Below, in pieces: positions 13,936 through 23,177 of a DNA stretch of 64,000 nucleotides (positions are counted from its first letter, which is position 1; each line of letters begins with the position of its first letter). Location: positions 1 to 64,000 of the forward strand of contig NZ_JAYMGV010000002.1 in assembly GCF_035818475.1 (NCBI RefSeq). Direction: 5' to 3'. The notes beneath the pieces were generated by a model. That model made no database searches and was not told the origin of the DNA. It saw nothing but the letters and a program-made list of their open reading frames with translations. Source of the DNA: Cognatitamlana sp035818475 (GTDB lineage: Bacteria; Bacteroidota; Bacteroidia; Flavobacteriales; Flavobacteriaceae). The position numbers and the translations under genes are program-made.

Positions 13936-16314
13936 ATGTTTAGAAAACCCCTTTTTCTAATAGGTGTATTATTTTTTTTTATTCCGAAAACTATTTTTTC
14001 TCAGAATGATTTATCAGTCGATGATTATGCCTTCATTTGTGCACAATCACCAGATTCTTTAGCCTATAACTTTAATAAAGGTATAAGGGCCTTTATACTA
14101 CATATAGAAGAAAAAGAAGGAGTATACAAGCTTGAAAACAATACTGATTCAAAGGATTTAAGTGGAACACTAGACTTAATAGAATTATTTTTGGAAGAAA
14201 ATAATCAGGCTTTTATTTCATTAATTTTTAAAGGGACATTTAATCAAGAAGCATTGAAGAGTATACTTAAAACAAAATTTTCAAACAGAATTTTGTTTCG
14301 TACTACTAATGATTGGCCTAAAGTAAATGATTTGCTGAGTGATGGCGTGAGGATTTTTGGCGTTTTTAAATCAGACTTAGTATCAACTACTATTGAACAG
14401 ATTAGAAAAGTAAATGAGTATTCCGGTAGATTTTCTTCAAACCCTCAAGATAAATTAGTTCTGTTAACTTCACTGGCAGAAACAGATTCTATACTTTATA
14501 CTAATATCTTTGAGCTATGGAAAAGTACAGGCAAAGCACCAAATTTTATTATTTCTCCAAATATTAAAAACAACAACGTAAAAGGTGTTTCTGATTCGTT
14601 AAATAGAATGCGTCGTTTTAGAGGCGTTATAGAATATAAAGGAAAACCTTTAAATGAAATATCTTGGACCAATTCGCCAAAAATAATCACACCTTCAAAA
14701 TTTTCTTTTCCTTTAATCGAAAAAGAAATAGTTCTTTCACCTTATAAAAATGGTTATAGAATTACGCCAGCAGAGGTAATACATCATGCAGCTCAAAATG
14801 ATGTTCCCAGATTCTTTAGTGCCTATGACGTGCCTATAGAAGATAAACTAGCTTATGATTTTTCTTTTGAAGAGCGTGTTGAGAATACAGTAGATGTTAC
14901 TTGGGACCGATCTATATCTAAAGATGTTTCATATGTAAATGACCCAGAGAGAGGTCATGTTTTACATTTTGCCAATAATGATTCCTATATAGATTATTCT
15001 AAGGAGAATATATTAGATTTTAAATCACCAATAAGCGTTTCAGTTTGGGTTAAACCAGATAGTATTCCAGAATATGCTGGAATAGTTAGTTTTGGAATGG
15101 CTTTTTCTTTAAAGTTAAGAAGTGGAAGTCCGGACTTTACTATGGCAACAGTAAAGGATCATGTTATAGAGCAACCACTCAAAACTAATACCTGGCAACA
15201 TTTAGTGGTAGTGCATAACCCTAAAACCATGGTTGAATTTTTTCTAAATGGTAATAAAATAGGAGAGGTTAATGCTGATGATATTATACCTTCTAAGCAG
15301 TCTTTAGTAATTGGTAATAACATTTGGGGAGAACAATTTTATGGTTCCATAGATGATTTAAAGATTTGGGACAGAGGACTATCCTTAAAAGAAGTTGAAG
15401 AATTGTTTAATAAAGATAAACCCATAAACAACAGTGCTTATTATATAATTTCCGGTCTGTTTGTACTGATTGTTTTAGGTTTAATATTTGTTTTTAAACG
15501 AAAAAAAGAGACTTTTGCAACATCTGAAATTTATGCCAAACCTGAGTTAGAAAATAAAACTGCTGAAGGATTTAAGGGAAATACACTTCATCTCTTTGGA
15601 AATTTTCAAATAGATTTAACTTCAGAGAAAAAATTACCGCCATCATTTTCGCCACTTAATAAAGAATTGTTGTCTTTTATTCTTTTATCTATTTTAGAAG
15701 ATGAAGATGGTGTTAGTACAAACAAACTTACAGATACATTTTGGCCTGGTGTATCCAAACTAAAAGCCAAAGAGAATAGAAATGGGAATATTGGAAAGTT
15801 AAGAAAAGTCCTGTCTCATATTGATGGACTGGATGTGATTTTTGATGATAAGAAATGGCAGGTCAAAACTTCTGAAAATTTTGAAGTAGATATTTTTAAA
15901 TACAAAAAAATAAAAAAGCGTATTAAAGACAGCCTTAATATGAGGCAGTTCTCTACAGATGAATTTAATAATTTTCTTGATTTATTAAAAAAGGGCAATA
16001 TTTTGCAGAATACCCAAACCGAATGGGTAGATTATTTTAAGAATAAAATATCTAATGAAGTTGAAAGTGTGTTATCAAAAGTTTATAAAACTCAAAGCGA
16101 ATTTTTACCGTCTCAATTGAACATAAAGTTGGCAGAAACTATTCTTTTATTTGATAATCTTAATGAAAATGCGCTCAAGATTTTGATTAATGAACTAGTT
16201 TCAACAGGTAAGCATGGGTTAGCTAAAAATACTTATAATGCTTTTTCTAAAAACTATAAAACCTTGTATGGAGAAGTATTTGGTGTTGACTATCAGGATT
16301 TTGTAAAAAAATAG
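13936..16314 (+). CDS. Membrane-spanning sensor-regulator: PLC-like and LamG domains plus SARP-like DNA-binding domain
   Basis: About 792 residues from ATG 13936, which begins a good signal peptide; a longer frame reaches TTG 13810 but would bury it. Residues about 25-290 resemble a degenerate PI-PLC-type TIM barrel (SPDSLAYNFNKGIRAFIL). Residues about 306-495 form a LamG/concanavalin-like lectin domain (KSPISVSVWVKP, WQHLVVVHN, GSIDDLKIWDRGLS). A single membrane helix lies at about 502-522, followed by RKKE. The cytoplasmic part starts at about 550 with LFGNFQIDL, then a winged-helix pattern (LLSFILLSILEDEDGVSTN, FWPG, GKLRKVL) like SARP or OmpR-type regulators, and ends in a helical BTAD-like region. 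I infer a one-component transmembrane regulator sensing an external ligand, probably glycan. The downstream gene is a GH109-like enzyme. Confidence 0.75.
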   Translation: MFRKPLFLIGVLFFFIPKTIFSQNDLSVDDYAFICAQSPDSLAYNFNKGIRAFILHIEEKEGVYKLENNTDSKDLSGTLDLIELFLEENNQAFISLIFKGTFNQEALKSILKTKFSNRILFRTTNDWPKVNDLLSDGVRIFGVFKSDLVSTTIEQIRKVNEYSGRFSSNPQDKLVLLTSLAETDSILYTNIFELWKSTGKAPNFIISPNIKNNNVKGVSDSLNRMRRFRGVIEYKGKPLNEISWTNSPKIITPSKFSFPLIEKEIVLSPYKNGYRITPAEVIHHAAQNDVPRFFSAYDVPIEDKLAYDFSFEERVENTVDVTWDRSISKDVSYVNDPERGHVLHFANNDSYIDYSKENILDFKSPISVSVWVKPDSIPEYAGIVSFGMAFSLKLRSGSPDFTMATVKDHVIEQPLKTNTWQHLVVVHNPKTMVEFFLNGNKIGEVNADDIIPSKQSLVIGNNIWGEQFYGSIDDLKIWDRGLSLKEVEELFNKDKPINNSAYYIISGLFVLIVLGLIFVFKRKKETFATSEIYAKPELENKTAEGFKGNTLHLFGNFQIDLTSEKKLPPSFSPLNKELLSFILLSILEDEDGVSTNKLTDTFWPGVSKLKAKENRNGNIGKLRKVLSHIDGLDVIFDDKKWQVKTSENFEVDIFKYKKIKKRIKDSLNMRQFSTDEFNNFLDLLKKGNILQNTQTEWVDYFKNKISNEVESVLSKVYKTQSEFLPSQLNIKLAETILLFDNLNENALKILINELVSTGKHGLAKNTYNAFSKNYKTLYGEVFGVDYQDFVKK

Positions 16315-16365
16315 TGAGGCCTTTTTATAGAGCCGCTATTTAATTTTTATTTAAATATCTTTAGT

Positions 16366-16385
16366 GTTCACCCAAATGTTCACCC
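16366..16385 (+). promoter_or_regulatory. Direct repeat GTTCACCC x2, candidate operator
   Basis: GTTCACCC occurs at 16366-16373 and again at 16378-16385, a 12-bp period close to one helical turn. A TATATTTA sequence resembling the -7 element follows at 16406-16413, and the GH109-like gene starts at 16448. SARP-type proteins are known to bind short direct repeats, so this is a candidate site for the regulator encoded just upstream. Confidence 0.35.
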
Positions 16386-16447
16386 CATTACCTAGACTTA
16401 ATAACTATATTTAGGCTTTATTAAAGAAATTTAAATAGTGTAAACAT

Positions 16448-17842
16448 ATGAAATCTAACAGAAGAGATTTTTTAAAAAAGTCATCAATGGCTGGTGCAGG
16501 TTTAGCATTAATTCCTAATTTTTTAAGTGCTAATTCCAGTTCTCCATCCATAGCTTTCGGTCGTACATATATGGGAGGTTTTGCAGCTCCTAAAATAGAA
16601 ACTTTACGTTGTGCATTTATTGGTGTTGGAGCTAGAGGGGCTGGACATGCCGGACAAATTGCAACAATTGAAGGAACAGAAGTTGTAGCAATAAGTGATT
16701 TGTATGAAGATTTGGCAAAAAAATCAGCTGATAAATGTAAAGAAATAGGAAAAGGACAGCGTCATACTAACATTGCTACGTATTATGGGGGAGTAGATGA
16801 CTGGAAAAAAATGCTAAATACGGTTAAACCAGATGTTGTTTTTATAAGTACACCATGGAAATTACATGCTCCAATGGCTATAGGGGCAATGAAAGCCGGT
16901 GCTCATGCATGTGTAGAAGTTCCTATTGCTGTTACCATTAAAGAAATGTGGGATATAGTGAAAACATCTGAAAAAACCCTGAAACATTGTATGATGATGG
17001 AAAACGTTAATTACGGACGTGAAGAGTTATTATACTTAAATATGTGTAGGAAAGGTGTTATTGGAGAGCTTCTTCATGGTGAGGCTGCGTACATTCATGA
17101 ATTAAGAGGGCAAATGCATCAAGTAAAACGAGGAACAGGGTCTTGGAGAACTTATGAGTATGTTAGAGATGGAAACCTTTATCCAACACATGGATTAGGA
17201 CCAGTTGCTCAATACATGAATTTGGCTCGTGGTGAAGACAATTTTGAACGCTTATCTTCTTTTTCTTCACCAGGGAAAGGGCGTAATTTATATGCTAAAG
17301 AAAAGTTTGAAAGTAGCCATAAATGGAACCAAATAAACTTTAAAGGAGGTGATATAAATACCTCAATTATAAAGACCACTTTAGGCAGGACTATTATGGT
17401 ACAATGGGATGAAACTAGTCCCAGGCCTTATTCAAGACACAACTTAATTCAAGGTACAAAAGGAACCTTAACAGGTTTCCCAACAAGAATAGCATTAGAT
17501 GGAGGTGTTGAAGGTGCTACAAAAGATCATCATCAATGGGCACAAGGAGACCAGTTGCAAGAAATATTTGAAAAATATGAACATCCGCTTTACAAACGTT
17601 TAGGAGAAGTTTCCAAAAAAATGGGAGGGCATGGTGGCATGGATTTCATGATGCTGTACCGTATTGTTGAATGCTTACGTAATGGACTTCCGTTAGATCA
17701 GAATGTTTATGAAGGTTGTTTTTGGAGTGCCGTAGGACCATTAAGTGAAGACTCTATAAAAGAACACGGTAATTCACAAAAGTTTCCTGATTTCACTAGA
17801 GGACAATGGAAAACAACAGCACCACTTGATATTATTTCTTAA
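16448..17842 (+). CDS. GH109-like Gfo/Idh/MocA-fold glycosidase, Tat-exported
   Basis: A 464-residue NAD-dependent glycosidase-type protein. The N-terminus NRRDFLKK with a hydrophobic stretch is a Tat signal. A Rossmann nucleotide-binding site is seen as FIGVGARGAGHAG, and EVPIA and GNLYPTHGLGPVAQYM are the family hallmarks of GH109, whose studied members remove alpha-linked N-acetylgalactosamine using a redox mechanism with bound NAD. The length fits the family (about 440-470). It follows the sensor-regulator gene and is the only gene between it and the convergent operon. Specificity may differ from GalNAc; the fold assignment is firm. Confidence 0.85.
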   Translation: MKSNRRDFLKKSSMAGAGLALIPNFLSANSSSPSIAFGRTYMGGFAAPKIETLRCAFIGVGARGAGHAGQIATIEGTEVVAISDLYEDLAKKSADKCKEIGKGQRHTNIATYYGGVDDWKKMLNTVKPDVVFISTPWKLHAPMAIGAMKAGAHACVEVPIAVTIKEMWDIVKTSEKTLKHCMMMENVNYGREELLYLNMCRKGVIGELLHGEAAYIHELRGQMHQVKRGTGSWRTYEYVRDGNLYPTHGLGPVAQYMNLARGEDNFERLSSFSSPGKGRNLYAKEKFESSHKWNQINFKGGDINTSIIKTTLGRTIMVQWDETSPRPYSRHNLIQGTKGTLTGFPTRIALDGGVEGATKDHHQWAQGDQLQEIFEKYEHPLYKRLGEVSKKMGGHGGMDFMMLYRIVECLRNGLPLDQNVYEGCFWSAVGPLSEDSIKEHGNSQKFPDFTRGQWKTTAPLDIIS

Positions 17843-17930
17843 GAATAATTATTGAATAATAGTTAGCAAAGGTTCTGAGAATATTATATATAGACTCTAA
17901 CCTGTTATTTTAAACCATCAAAGAAGTTGG

Positions 17931-19166
17931 TTATAAGTTTTCTATTTTATCAATTTTTTGCTGTGCTTCATTCACCAATTCTGCCACCTTTTTTTCTGTC
18001 TTGAAAAGTTCAATTACCATAGTATCTATTACTTCTGAAATACTATTCCAATTAATTTTTCGTGGTAAAGTACGGGCATTATTATGAAGCATCTCTAGTT
18101 TATGATAATAAGGAACAATCTGGTTTACTTCGTTATCCATCCAAGTCGATTTTCTACATCCAATACCACCTTCAAGAGTAAGAAGCTTGTCATTTTTTGC
18201 ATTGACTGCATATTTTATAAATTCGTAAGCTAATGCTTTATTTTTACTTCCCCTGGCAATCGTATAAAGCCAATATACATTTAAAGAAACCCCTTCTTCG
18301 TTTTTTCCGGCTGGTACATGGGTAATATCAACACATCCTTTTACTTTAGAACCCGGATATACTTCACACATCGATGCAAAACCAAACCAATTAACCATCA
18401 TAGCTATTTCGCCAATGGCAAATGCCATACCAGATTTTACAGAATCAAAATCATTACATTCCGGATGCAGAGCACTGCTATCTTTTATAATATTTCTATA
18501 ATACTCTAATCCTTCAATGGCCTCTGGAGAATTTATTTTTATATGCCCATTTTCATCCAATAAATTACCGCCTCTGGTCCATAATTGTAAACAAAAGTCG
18601 AATACTGTGTTGTGCCCGTCAGGATATAAAGCAAATGCAGACCCATATAAATTTTTCTCCGGGCGATTAAAAAAACGGGCTACCTCATGAAACTCTTCCC
18701 AAGTTGTTGGTGGCTTAAGAGGTTTATTGTATTTTACTTCAAAAGCTTTTTGCTCATTAGGGTCATTGAATAAATCCTTTCTATAAATTAAACATTCCGG
18801 ACCGTCATGAAAAGGAAAACCTAAAATGGTATCTCCAAAATTTTGCATGCTTAAAAGCGAGTCAGACCAATCTTCAGGAAAATTGTCCGGAGCATCTGAT
18901 TTGATATATGGAGCCAGGTTTTCTAAAGCATTTTTATGGTGGGCTTCTGTAATCCAATCTGTATTAATATGTGCCACATCCCAATCGCCTTTTACTAATC
19001 CTTTTTCTTTGCCTATAGTAGCATCAAATAATGGATGTAACTCCATTGGGACAGCTTCAAGTTCTTTAGTACAACCTGTTTCTTCACAAAAAGATTTCCA
19101 TATTTTTTCTATGGCTGTTTCAAACGGACCAAATTTACGAACAGCTATTCTAAATTTATCAGACAT
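17931..19166 (-). CDS. Family 1 solute-binding-protein-like protein without signal peptide (copy 1)
   Basis: A 411-residue protein with the fold of ABC sugar-binding proteins: WDVAHINTDWI near residue 62, LGFPFHDGPECLIYRKDLF, PPTTWEEFHEVARFF and NVYWLYTIARGSKN are typical. The N-terminus MSDKFRIAVRKFG has no signal peptide or lipobox, so it should stay in the cytoplasm unless the start is wrong; I see no better upstream start, since the preceding gene ends four bases before. No ABC permease or ATPase is nearby. It is the last gene of the seven-gene operon and directly follows a CaiB gene. A second, diverged copy begins the same operon. Confidence 0.8.
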   Translation of the reverse strand: MSDKFRIAVRKFGPFETAIEKIWKSFCEETGCTKELEAVPMELHPLFDATIGKEKGLVKGDWDVAHINTDWITEAHHKNALENLAPYIKSDAPDNFPEDWSDSLLSMQNFGDTILGFPFHDGPECLIYRKDLFNDPNEQKAFEVKYNKPLKPPTTWEEFHEVARFFNRPEKNLYGSAFALYPDGHNTVFDFCLQLWTRGGNLLDENGHIKINSPEAIEGLEYYRNIIKDSSALHPECNDFDSVKSGMAFAIGEIAMMVNWFGFASMCEVYPGSKVKGCVDITHVPAGKNEEGVSLNVYWLYTIARGSKNKALAYEFIKYAVNAKNDKLLTLEGGIGCRKSTWMDNEVNQIVPYYHKLEMLHNNARTLPRKINWNSISEVIDTMVIELFKTEKKVAELVNEAQQKIDKIENL

Positions 19167-19170
19167 TTGC

Positions 19171-20313
19171 TTATAATTTTAATTCTGTTACTATTGCATT
19201 TGTATGTTCTCCCAGAATAGGAGTCCCTTTAGGTGATTTTAAAATTTCTCCATCAATTCTAATAGGGCAACGGGTTGTTTTAAAACGAAATCCATTACTC
19301 ATCTGTACCTCTTGCTCCATTTCCAATACTTTATAGCCTTCACTTTTTAGCAATGTCTTCCAGTCCATAACATCAGCACACCAGATATCGGCAGGCTCCA
19401 AAACCGACAACCACTTCTCTGTTGTATTAGCTACCAAATGTGCTGCCAGTACCTCTTTTATTTCATCCCTTTGTTTGAACCATGAGCTTACCTGCTGATA
19501 CTCCTTTAGTCTTTCACAACCCAACAATTCACCTAGTATAGGTATTTGTCCCATGGCCAAAGCTAAATGACCATTCTTTGTTTTATATATTCCATATGGT
19601 GCCCCAAGGTAGGCATGCGCATTGTTGCTCGCTGTTCTTTCTGTTGGTTGACCTCCGTCCATATAAAAAGTTGTGATGGTTTCAAATTGAAAATCGATAG
19701 CAGATTCCATCATACTTACTTCAACCTTAGCTCCTTTTTCACTCACTCCTTTACGCACTAAAGCTGCCAATAGCCCTTGTACCAGATGTGCTCCTGTTAG
19801 TATATCCACAATAGCTAATCCCATAGGTATAGGGCTATCATTTTTGTTTCCACTTAGCCAGGTTAATCCTGAAAGCGATTGTACTAATAAATCTTGCCCT
19901 GGTTTATCTTTCCAAGGGCCTTCTTTACCATAACCTGATATTTCCCCGTAAACAATTGAGGGATTTAACTTTGATATCGATTCATAATCAAGCCCCAACC
20001 GATCAATGACCCCAGGCCTAAAATTATGCATAACAATATCAGCAGACTCAATTAATTTCAAAACTCGGGCCTTATCATCCTCATTCTTTAAATCGGCCGC
20101 AAAACTTTCTTTATTGCGATTTATAGCGTGAAAAACGGTTGATTCTCCATTCATTTTTACATTTGACACATAAAGTGAACGGCAGATATCTCCAACAACA
20201 GGGCGCTCCACTTTAATGACTCGAGCTCCCAAGTCAGCCAGTTTTAAACTTGCTGAGGGGCCTGATAAAAATTGACTCAGGTCAACCACCAATATGCCTT
20301 CAAGTGGGTTCAT
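19171..20313 (-). CDS. Class III CoA-transferase, CaiB/BaiF family (copy 1)
   Basis: A 380-residue CoA-transferase that would move CoA between organic acids. The N-terminal VVDLSQFLSGPSASLKLADL and GARVIKVERP motifs, HNFRPGVIDRLGLDY and PMGLAIVDILTG are classic; Asp170 in the last motif is the expected catalytic aspartate. It is four bases from the following solute-binding gene and three from the MaoC gene. A paralogue of the same length, about half identical, lies at 23178-24320 in the same operon. The substrate is unknown; the MaoC partner suggests an enoyl-CoA or hydroxyacyl-CoA route. Confidence 0.9.
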   Translation of the reverse strand: MNPLEGILVVDLSQFLSGPSASLKLADLGARVIKVERPVVGDICRSLYVSNVKMNGESTVFHAINRNKESFAADLKNEDDKARVLKLIESADIVMHNFRPGVIDRLGLDYESISKLNPSIVYGEISGYGKEGPWKDKPGQDLLVQSLSGLTWLSGNKNDSPIPMGLAIVDILTGAHLVQGLLAALVRKGVSEKGAKVEVSMMESAIDFQFETITTFYMDGGQPTERTASNNAHAYLGAPYGIYKTKNGHLALAMGQIPILGELLGCERLKEYQQVSSWFKQRDEIKEVLAAHLVANTTEKWLSVLEPADIWCADVMDWKTLLKSEGYKVLEMEQEVQMSNGFRFKTTRCPIRIDGEILKSPKGTPILGEHTNAIVTELKL

Positions 20314-20316
20314 GAA

Positions 20317-20823
20317 TTATCTTTTTTGAAATAAACTCGGATCTCTATACTTTACAGTTTGCAAATGTTCACAGTAGAGCACCAATTCGCCGGGATGCTT
20401 ATAAACTTCATAGCTTACTGTTATCAAGCCCATCTTATCATATTTAGGCGATTTGTTTAATTGTGTACGAACGGTATAAATGGTATCTCCAATAAATACA
20501 GGTTTTATAAATCGTAGTTTATTGTATCCGTAACTAAAGGTATGTATGTTATTGTGTGCCATCAACCCTAATCCTATGCTAAATACCATGGCACCGGCTA
20601 CCAACCTTTTTCCAAACAAGCCTTCTTCTTTAGCAAAAATTTCATCAGCTACATAAGGGTGCATATCCATTACAAGGCCATTGAACATCATAGCTTCACC
20701 TTCAGAAATGGTTCTACTGATAGACCTGGCTTTAAGTCCTATTTCAAAATCTTCATACAACCAATCTTCTGTATTAAAAAGTTTGATTTTTTTATGTTCT
20801 TCTAGTGGTGTGTTTTCTGGCAT
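20317..20823 (-). CDS. MaoC-like hydratase/dehydratase
   Basis: A 168-residue single hotdog-fold protein. The segment WLYEDFEIGLKARSISRTI, the helix with DMHPYVAD near residue 54 and the GLFGKRLVAGAMVFSIGLG stretch are characteristic of MaoC dehydratases, where Asp and His in the central helix act on enoyl-CoA substrates; D53 and H55-type residues are present. It lies between the DUF5703 gene and a CaiB gene with 11 and 3 bases of spacing, so it is cotranscribed with both. It probably acts in the cytoplasm on the product of the CoA-transferases. Confidence 0.85.
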   Translation of the reverse strand: MPENTPLEEHKKIKLFNTEDWLYEDFEIGLKARSISRTISEGEAMMFNGLVMDMHPYVADEIFAKEEGLFGKRLVAGAMVFSIGLGLMAHNNIHTFSYGYNKLRFIKPVFIGDTIYTVRTQLNKSPKYDKMGLITVSYEVYKHPGELVLYCEHLQTVKYRDPSLFQKR

Positions 20824-20834
20824 AATTTCAACTT

Positions 20835-23147
20835 TTATTGATTAGATATTATGATGATATCTTCTTTTCGTGATGAAGGAGTAACTTGTAGCTTTTCAAT
20901 TTTTCCATTTACCACTTTGGCTTCAATAATGGTATTATAAGGTGCATGTAACTTAAAATCAGCGTTCCATTCTTTCGGCCACGCGGGCAATAAATAGATC
21001 TTTTTGGAGTAAGGATCAATTTGCATCAACATAGATTGGAAGGCTTTCATCAAGATACCTCCATGATCCTGATCCGGCGTCCAGTCATAATTAGGCCCCC
21101 AGAAAGCAGGAAAACGAGAATTTTTATCATAATTACTGGAACGTTCCACTAGGTTTGCTTTTGCTTGTTCTGTTAACCCTAAATAGGTCATAAAAATGTC
21201 GTCTTGCCTCCAGCCAGAAGCTCCTTTATCCCAACGGTGTTGCAAGGCATTTTTTCCATATTCTATATTAGGGTTTCCAACTCCAAATAGCCTAAAAGGG
21301 AACACAGCATATAGTTCAGGGTTTTCAATGTTACGTTTTTGCTCAAAGCGTTCGGCTGGAGCTAATGCCATACCTGTAGGGGTTTCGCGAAGAGGGATTT
21401 CAGGTAATTTTGATTTGATTGCTTTCCAAAACTTTTTATCTGTAGCACTTGTTAAGTTTTCAGGTAATAGAGATAATCTTTCAGTAATACTATATAAAGC
21501 GGCAAGCTCTGGCATAGGGTTGGTAGTATCCCACCAGGTTTCGGCTGCTTGAGAAGGGTACATGACTAACTTTCTATTTTCATTGGTTTTATAATAGTTA
21601 TCAAAAAACAGTATTATTTGATTGGCTAAAGGAATTATCTTCTGTTGGAGAAATTCTGTATCCAATGTATGATCATAATAATCAAGCATCATGAAAACCA
21701 GTTCCGGGCCCGATACCCATTCCCATTTATGATATCTGCTGTCCTGAAGTTTATCTTCTCTTTCTTCCCATGGTAATGGGCCATAATCAAATGCAAATTG
21801 TCCGCCCCAGAAGTACATACATTCTGGGAAATATGCCCCTTCAAAGCCAAAGTTCTTTTTTGTTTTTTGTTTCATAATCTTGAAGATGTCCTCCCCATAC
21901 ATTTTGAACAGTGGTTGTAAAAGTTCATAATCACCGGTTGTACACATACTCAAATATGGTAATCTTGTATTCTGCCACCAATAACCCGGCCCCCACCTTC
22001 GGTAGTCAGCATCTCCAGAAGGGATAGCATCTGGTGGTGGTACTGTAAATATTGAGCCATTAAACTTTATTGGAAATGCACCTCTTCCTCCACATGCATC
22101 TATAAACCGCTGTAATGTATAAGCTCTAGACACGATAAATGCATCATCATCATTATTATTATTATTAATACTATCAACTTGATTTGTTGATGCATTGATC
22201 CAGCTTCTATTCCAAAATTCTTTCCACCATTGTTCATGTAATTTTCTCCTTTTACTCAAAGGATTTTCTCCAATTTTCTTAGCTAAGGTTTCAATTTCTT
22301 TAATCCACTCATCTGGTTGCGAAGGGTGTTTGGTAAGGACTGTGACAGCTAGTTGGCCTTTATTGTTTTTACTGGTTTCAATTGAATTACCTTTCGTATT
22401 AACCAAATTAGCACCACTTAATAATGCGCCGAATGTTCTGTGCAATATTGGGTCAGAATTGTAAAACTCATTAATACCTTGTAGTTTATTTACTTCGTGA
22501 AAACCGTGTGATTTTTTATTATGATGATACCATACTAGAGTGTTATCAGGTCTTTTTTCAATTACATCGGGTTCAACAATTACCGTTTCTTTCATTTTAA
22601 AAATGTCGGTATGACTCTGCATAAGGTCACTAAAAGCTGCATCTTTTAATTCAAAAGCTTCAGTTCTCCATAGCTCAACATTAGCGTTCATTTTTACAGG
22701 AACGGAGCTATTGTAATTTAAATGAACTATTGGGTTATTGGCATCAACCCATAACTCAAGGTTGATGTCTATTATCTGTCCCTTAACAGTACCCTTTGAA
22801 TTTATTAATAGGGTCCCGGTATCTAAATCAAGTTCTTGTTTGAATTCGGCATCCGAAAAAATAAGAGATGGTTCTGTCTTTACTCTAACCTTACCTACTT
22901 TCAATAATCGACCATTATCTCCCCAAGTATCTGTTTTGCCAATATAAAAACAGATATCACCGTTTTGTTCTACCCAAACATTAAGTCCAATATCTCCATT
23001 ACCTATTGGCATGGAGCCATTATGGTCTTTACTGGGGGAGTCCCAAATAATATTGTATTTGTCAGTTACACTGGTGTTAGTTGCTAAATCATGCTTTTTA
23101 GCACAATTTATCAATATAAAGCAAAAAAGTAAATGTCTAATTATCAT
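20835..23147 (-). CDS. DUF5703 / GH95-like (alpha/alpha)6-barrel lipoprotein
   Basis: A 770-residue exported lipoprotein (lipobox LINC near residue 15). The N-terminal domain, with WDSPSKDHNGSMPIGNGDIGLNVWVE, is DUF5703; the middle and C-terminal part has the layout of a six-hairpin glycosidase, with QRFIDACGGRGAFPIKFNGS, WGPGYWWQNTRLPY and a late GPNYDWTPDQDHGG stretch. The organisation parallels GH95 fucosidases, but I do not see their Asn-x-Asn and QIDGNFG motifs, so it is a related yet separate enzyme. It is embedded in the operon with the symporter and CoA genes, and would release a sugar in the periplasm or at the surface. Confidence 0.8.
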   Translation of the reverse strand: MIIRHLLFCFILINCAKKHDLATNTSVTDKYNIIWDSPSKDHNGSMPIGNGDIGLNVWVEQNGDICFYIGKTDTWGDNGRLLKVGKVRVKTEPSLIFSDAEFKQELDLDTGTLLINSKGTVKGQIIDINLELWVDANNPIVHLNYNSSVPVKMNANVELWRTEAFELKDAAFSDLMQSHTDIFKMKETVIVEPDVIEKRPDNTLVWYHHNKKSHGFHEVNKLQGINEFYNSDPILHRTFGALLSGANLVNTKGNSIETSKNNKGQLAVTVLTKHPSQPDEWIKEIETLAKKIGENPLSKRRKLHEQWWKEFWNRSWINASTNQVDSINNNNNDDDAFIVSRAYTLQRFIDACGGRGAFPIKFNGSIFTVPPPDAIPSGDADYRRWGPGYWWQNTRLPYLSMCTTGDYELLQPLFKMYGEDIFKIMKQKTKKNFGFEGAYFPECMYFWGGQFAFDYGPLPWEEREDKLQDSRYHKWEWVSGPELVFMMLDYYDHTLDTEFLQQKIIPLANQIILFFDNYYKTNENRKLVMYPSQAAETWWDTTNPMPELAALYSITERLSLLPENLTSATDKKFWKAIKSKLPEIPLRETPTGMALAPAERFEQKRNIENPELYAVFPFRLFGVGNPNIEYGKNALQHRWDKGASGWRQDDIFMTYLGLTEQAKANLVERSSNYDKNSRFPAFWGPNYDWTPDQDHGGILMKAFQSMLMQIDPYSKKIYLLPAWPKEWNADFKLHAPYNTIIEAKVVNGKIEKLQVTPSSRKEDIIIISNQ

Positions 23148-23177
23148 TGTTATTTATTTTAGTGTATTCTCAAAAAG

